The notes under the pieces: model-generated
Told to the model about the DNA's origin: nothing
Databases searched by the model: none
What the model saw: only the letters and a program-made list of their open reading frames with translations
Shown here: in pieces, positions 58,995-64,000 of the stretch
How the letters are laid out: every line of letters begins with the position of its first letter
Numbering within the stretch: position 1 is the first letter of the stretch
Origin: Pholiota molesta
Lineage: Eukaryota > Basidiomycota > Agaricomycetes > Agaricales > Strophariaceae
Direction of reading: 5' to 3'
Assembly: GCA_014925825.1 (NCBI GenBank)
Contig: JACGCK010000010.1
Coordinates: 717,161-781,160, forward strand
DNA length: 64,000 nt
Translations under genes and position numbers: made by a program

Positions 58995-59269
58995 GTTGAT
59001 TCTGTTCGATGTGTGTTCGGAGATGCAGGCGGTGGTGGAAGGACGATGATGAGCAGATGCTGTGGACCCTCGATATCTTGGTTCCCACGCCCTTGCACCG
59101 CCGGACCTGCTGTGCGTGACGCGTTTGGCTTTCTTAACTCAACGGCGACGACGTTCATGCTGCTCGGATGCCGTCGCGCTCGCCATCGTGGGCAATGGCT
59201 CATACACTGTGTCTGTAAGCTATCTCAACACTCAGAACTCCTTGTTTCTCAAATTGACGCTCACTTAGC

Positions 59270-59879
59270 ATGATGCTCATCTGGATTTGTTTACTTCAAC
59301 CGGCCCTCGCGGCTGCACAGAGTATGCAGCACGGGGAAGTAATCGCTAGACAAGCACCACCACCACCATCGACGAACAATGGAACTGGAACCCATCTTCT
59401 TTGCAGTCCATTCGGAGCATGTGAGCCGTGTCCACCCGACGCTGTGAGCCTACTATTCTTATGAGATTCGAAGTCAACTCAATCTTTCATCTTCTTTCAT
59501 TTCACAAATATGCGACATATAGATGAATGAGCCATTTTGTCAACCATTTGGAAATCGTCGTCTTATGCATTGTACCAACACAACCTTTGTGCCTGCGCCC
59601 GCGCCCGGCCAATCAACGGAAGGCAACGCTACGCCGCCTAGTCACCTAACCACGCTCCATCCTGCTGGTGAAGTACTTGCCTGGGAATCTTGTGGGCGCA
59701 TTGTAGCGAAGGAACGCGGTGACTTCTATGAGTTTGTCGCGTGCAACGTGGTATTTGCATTAATAGCACTCGGCGTGCTATTCTTTCGCTCCAGGAGAAT
59801 GCAGGTCAACCAAGCAAGACAGCTCGCTGCGAGGATTGGCCTTATTAGAGGGGAGGGTGGAAGGGTTATGAGACAGTGA
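59270..59879 (+). CDS. small conserved fungal membrane protein of unknown function
   Basis: Two exons, 59270-59443 and 59523-59879, join in phase 0 and give 176 residues. The N-terminus is a clear signal peptide (MMLIWICLLQPALAAAQS). A Cys-rich lumenal part follows (LCSPFGACEPCPPDAMNEPF, then CQPFGNRRLMHC and WESCGRIVAKERGDFYEF), then one membrane helix (CNVVFALIALGVLFF) and a basic cytosolic tail. This gives a type I topology. I recognise the pattern as a conserved fungal protein but cannot name a function. It is divergent from SRP19 across 275 bp. Confidence 0.7.
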
Positions 59880-61478
59880 AGTCGAGCTATCAGCTATCGT
59901 TTAATATTCTAAGTGTGAGTCCATGTGTTGTGTGGATGTTACGACTGGAGCCCGAATCCCGGAACTGACATCCCATTCCTGCAGTATCATGTTTCTCTCT
60001 CGTATACTATCTCTGCATGTTCGCATCCATGTATTTCCAGCACGCCATTCTAATCGATGTTTATGACTTGAAGGACTACGCAAAGGTGTCGTTCATGTTG
60101 AATACCCGTGGTGTTGACCCCTTTGAACATCAAACAGCTGGTCACTTTGCTAGAAGTCTGTTTTTCGATGCTCGAAATCGCCGAATGAGGTCACTTGATA
60201 CGTTGTTCGTACCTCTGACATGATCATCAAGTTAGGGGTTCGAAGAAAGTACGCCTCGAATTGACAACGCTTTCGCATTGATCGTAACGCCAATAGCAGC
60301 GAGATGCTCCTTAAGTTATCCTGATGGATACAATCACGATCTCCATCACGAAATCATGTCATGCCAGCCTCCAGGTGCGCCCAGTCTTCACGAATCACGA
60401 CTAATAATGAGCTCATGATCTCCTTACATCATCTTCCTCTGTATAGAAATCAGCGTCTGTGACCTATAGACTGGTCGTCATTCCGTCTTTCCTTGCTTCT
60501 TGTCTTGCCAATTCCTCGTTTGCGAAAAAAAGTTACAGACCACTTCCATTCTCTTACCGCCTCCTCCATATTCCTCAACTGTCGCCACGTTGATAAGACC
60601 AGCATACTAGCCAGCGCAGTAACGATTCAAGTAGAAACGCAATCAGTACGCATTCTTGCCATGAAGGCCTCGAGTTTGGCACACTTGTTCTGACTGCCGC
60701 GTCTGCAAAGTCATCTAACTTACCCGCAGGATAGGACTATCGCATACTGGATGCTTCTTTAGCCCTCGAACCTTCAGTTCCCTTCATTGGTGGAAAGTAA
60801 TTCTTTTTTTCATTGCATTTATTTGTACCTCAGTAAAAGATAGTGAGCGTTGTCTTTATTCCTCACTATGGGAAAAGCCTGCGCCAATATTTTCCGCTAA
60901 TTTTTTCTCTAGTACTCGAATCTATGACTTGTTCACCCTCAATTCACCCTTCACTCATCCATGTTTCTGAATTCCTGATGAGGTATGTTTTTCACACGAT
61001 ACTATTTCCAGGCATATCCATGCGTTAACTGCGTGGTTTTAAGATTACTCTTTGTGGGTCTGCCTCGAGGCTTAAATTCCAGAAACAAACGTGGACGCAT
61101 ACCTTAAGGCGCCGGGATAAGTCATCATTGCTCATCTAATCTCGCACTCTGCGGAACTAGATATCGGACATGACGCCGATGTGTGGCATCGCGAGCTTGA
61201 AAGTTGGCAAACGATGAGGTCCGCCCCCCCTCCTCATGTTTTCCACATCCTCTAGTTTCCTTAATGCGGTAACCGAAAACTTTTGGGCCTCTAGCCAATG
61301 GTATAAGCGAATCGGACCAAGGACGGCCAACTCAGACGCAAGGTTGCGTGTAGTCATACGTCAAACGCATTCCTTGACAGTATATCAACAGGATTGTTCC
61401 TCCACTTTTAGATTCCCCAACTGACCCCGCTCTTAATTCTCATTATTCACCACCCGTTATTTCTTGTCCCACGGCAAG
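59880..61478. other. intergenic
   Basis: About 1.6 kb without a recognised gene. Only short frames without family resemblance were found. The last 100 bp are pyrimidine-rich before the chitinase start. Confidence 0.5.
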
Positions 61479-63287
61479 ATGATGCAACACACGGGGTCTT
61501 TCTTATTATCGACTGTATCGCTGCTGGCAGCCCTTTCCCCCTTGGTGTCTGCTCGCCCCCAAAGTTGTGGGCTCATCCCTCCAAAGGCGTCCAGTGCGGC
61601 TTTGGCGGTTCAGACAGGAACTTCTCCTGTCATCCCTTCCATGGCGAATGGTACCGCTGGAGATGTTGTCGCGTCCGGCTGGTATGCCGGCTGGCTTGGA
61701 GCTGAGCTCCCACCTAGTCAGATTTCGTGGACGAAATATAGCTCGGTGACCTTTGCTTTTGCGTAAGTGCTTTACTTAATCTACCGTTTCATCGGCACTG
61801 TCTTAGTATGGTTTTTGCAGAACTACAACTCCAGATCCTTCGACTATTGCTCTCGATGCTCAGAGCGCAGCTTTATTGCCTACTTTTGTTTCTGCCGCCC
61901 ATGATAATGTAAACTTCCACATTTCGTTTCCAATGTAAAATTAATGTTGAATGTTTTCCTTGTTTCTGTAGGGCGTAGATGCTCTTTTATCCATCGGTGG
62001 CTGGACGGGTTCAATCTACTATTCGACCGCAGTGGCAACTGCAGATAATCGAACCGCATTCGTCAAGGCTGTAATTGACTTGGTGAACCAATACAGTCTC
62101 GATGGTATTGACTTTGAGTAAGTCGTATCTTGCTCTTGAATCGTAGCCTAACCCTAACCCTGGCTGTTCCCGTTATTCAGTTGGGAATACCCAAACCACC
62201 AAGGCATCGGCTGTAATACGATTTCAGATAACGATTCTGCGAATTTCCTCTCTTTCCTGCAAGAGCTCAGGCAAGATCCTACGGGCGCTCAGCTCACCTT
62301 GACCGCTGCTGTGGGGTTGACGCCCTTTGCCGGCCCTGGCGGGACACCCATGGCAGACGTTTCAGCTTTTGCAGCCGTGCTGAATCATATTGGTACGCTC
62401 CTGGTGTTTTTTTCTGGCGTGGGCGCTGATTCTGTTTGGCTTGGGAAATTATCGTAGCAATCATGAACTATGATGTTTGGGGATCATGGTCGCCTGATGT
62501 TGGTCCAATGCACCCTTGGATGACTCGTGCGCACCTGTCCAGGCTGGGTCTGCAACATCGGCGCTCAAGGCATGGACGAATGCCAAGTTCCCTGCTTCTC
62601 AGGTGAATGGGATGTCGATTATCAATGAGAAAGTGTTGCTGAAGGGAGTTTTATTGCTTTTGTAGATTGCCCTTGGAATTCCTGCTTATGGCCACAGCTT
62701 CCACGTCGACACCAGCGTTGCTACTGATAGTTCGGGTCAACTGGCTCTTTACCCTCCTTTTGTAGAATCTCTACAACCTCTTGGTGATAGTGATGTACCT
62801 GGAGCGAGCCCAAGTAAGCCCTGATAGCTGTCGTAAATTGCTTGCTTTTCTGAGGTGTACTGATGCCTTCGTTCACAGGCGTTGATCAATGCGGTAATCC
62901 AGTTGGTGTTAGCGGAACATTCAACTTAATGGCATGATCGCGGCTGGATTCTTGACTCCACTGGTGCGGCAGCGACTGGAATTGATTATCGCTTCGATAA
63001 TTGCAGTCAAACAGTAAGCAGCGCCCCTTGAAAAGTTGTGTTCTCTTGTGACCCATTGTTTGTAGCCTTTGTTTATAACTCGACCAAGCGAAGTTATGAT
63101 TTGTTCGACGATGCCACAAGTTCGGTATGATTCATTCTAATTCTTGTGAGTATCAATATGCTAACGAATTATGTAGCCGCCAAAGGTAGATTTATCAGCG
63201 ATAATGGGTTGGCAGGCTTTGCCGTATGGCATGTTGTGGTGACTCGAAGATATTCTATTGTCTGCTATCAGCGATGCGATGAATTGA
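61479..63287 (+). CDS. GH18 chitinase-like gene with several one-base frameshifts
   Basis: Exons recognised are 61479-61762, 61821-61908, 61972-62117, 62181-62392, 62458-62601, 62666-62813, 62879-63013, 63066-63124 and 63177-63287. A signal peptide (MMQHTGSFLLSTVSLLAALS) is followed by SGWYAGWLGAELPP, LLSIGGWTGSIYYS and the GH18 active-site motif LDGIDFDWEYPNHQ, whose last Glu is the catalytic acid, then IMNYDVWGSW and IALGIPAYGHSF. That is the full family-18 order, so the intended product is a secreted chitinase of about 450 residues. From exon five onward the frame breaks repeatedly: near 62507, 62928, 62954, inside exon eight, near 63236 and 63247. Each break in exons five, seven and nine is repaired by one added base. 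As printed, the gene cannot make a complete enzyme. Assembly error and real decay are both possible. Confidence 0.8.
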
Positions 63288-63653
63288 GCAAGTCTGTTCG
63301 TGAAGGCAGCTAGATATTAGATTCTGATACTTATAGATGCCCATTGACTGTGCGGGACGCAGTCAGGCAAATCACTTCCTTATAATTGTAATAATATTAA
63401 TTTTTATCAAATTCCCGCATTCTTTATGATCATTACTTATATTTGACAAGTGTTCGAATATTAAGTGTTTTGCTGTAGGGTTTCCTTGTGAGTATTAACG
63501 GTCTTGAAGAGCTGTGGGGTTCGGGGCTAGATCATTGATCGTTCATCACAAGCGCCTTGAGAAACGAGCAGGTGTGCGAAAGGATTACCCACGATTCCTT
63601 CGATCCCACCTTCTATGGACGCTGAACTACGCTGAAGCAGAGCCCCGCCGACG
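63288..63653. other. intergenic or 5' part of the APH-like gene
   Basis: Nothing firm was recognised. The 5' part of the downstream phosphotransferase gene must begin somewhere here, but no start codon was assigned. Confidence 0.4.
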
Positions 63654-64000
63654 AAGTTATGCTCAGTGCGAGTGGGACGGCCTCCCGGACCCGGTAATTT
63701 TCTCTTCGACACCTACTGGGGGCCGTGCCCCTCCATTCTCAACTGTTACTTCTCTACGTCATCGCATCTCAGCCTCGACTCAGACAATCCATGGACTGAG
63801 GAAGAGCTTGTAGCCACGCATACCGACGCAATACGTGCCGTCACTGCCGACCGCATCGTGTGGGTCCACCGCGACCTGCGGTTGCAGAACATCCTTATCC
63901 GCGACGGAAGGCTCAGTGGGATCATCGATTGGGAGAATTCGGGGTGGTTACCGTGCAATTGGCAGCTTCACGCGCTGCGTAACTTACGAGTAGGATATAC
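63654..64000 (+). CDS. APH/choline-kinase-like phosphotransferase, partial
   Basis: The plus-strand frame covering 63654-64000 runs to the edge of the window. It contains KLCSVRVGRPPGPGNFLFDT, then DNPWTEEELVATHTDAIRAV, the Brenner-type loop WVHRDLRLQNILIRDG and the metal-binding DWENSGWLP. This is the fungal aminoglycoside phosphotransferase-like family, kinases of small molecules with mostly unknown substrates. The catalytic loop has HRDLRLQN where HGDLxPxN is commoner. The C-terminal third lies beyond the window and the start was not found. Confidence 0.72.

Noticed and set aside
1..64000. CRISPR arrays, bacterial operons, phage or plasmid origins
   Set aside because: No spaced direct-repeat array was seen, and the dense short introns make this eukaryotic nuclear DNA.

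Overview
The window reads as nuclear DNA of a mushroom-forming basidiomycete (Agaricomycetes). Nearly every gene is cut by many short GT-AG introns of about 46-70 nt, there are several microexons, and ATP-citrate lyase is one long polypeptide. The family mix (DUF6534-type membrane protein, F-box proteins, AAD-type aldo-keto reductase, UPF0187/bestrophin channel, non-canonical aromatic amino acid decarboxylase) fits the same group. Exons were joined by hand from splice sites, reading-frame phase and remembered family consensus; no alignment was run.

Layout. 1-7 kb: a very GC-rich minus-strand gene for a low-complexity protein of about 1,830 residues ending in an RRM-like domain. 7-13 kb: gene-poor and repeat-bearing, with a hairpin-rich tandem repeat and a foldback element. 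13.1-14.5 kb: secreted GH105/88-like glycosidase. 16-17.4 kb: DUF6534-like membrane protein on the minus strand. 20.6-24.7 kb: complete nine-exon ATP-citrate lyase on the minus strand. 26.8-39.6 kb: a block bracketed by two intron-bearing tRNA-Ala(AGC) genes. It holds a ten-exon non-canonical aromatic amino acid decarboxylase (about 1,024 aa), three tandem EasG/NmrA-like oxidoreductases with a shared promoter module, and an F-box protein. A short DNA transposon-like element (MITE) lies just beyond.

41-43.3 kb: bestrophin-like anion channel (minus). 44.4-45.3 kb: SGNH/GDSL hydrolase (minus, 5' end unresolved). 46.1-47.7 kb: aryl-alcohol dehydrogenase-type aldo-keto reductase (minus), divergent from listerin (48.2-54.6 kb, plus), the ribosome-quality-control E3 ligase. 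55-57 kb: single-exon F-box protein with an acidic tail. 57.8-59 kb: SRP19/Sec65 (minus), divergent from a small conserved membrane protein. 61.5-63.3 kb: a GH18 chitinase gene interrupted by several one-base frameshifts. The right edge cuts an APH-like phosphotransferase gene.

Most interesting is the decarboxylase plus tandem reductase block. It resembles a small amine or indole secondary-metabolism locus: the decarboxylase would make an aromatic amine and the three nearly identical reductases, which differ mainly in a few short segments, could act on derived intermediates. That pathway is inference. Also notable are three phase-consistent microexons (5, 11 and 14 nt) and a set of apparent one-base deletions in or beside short homopolymers in three genes, which look like assembly indels or, for the chitinase, decay.
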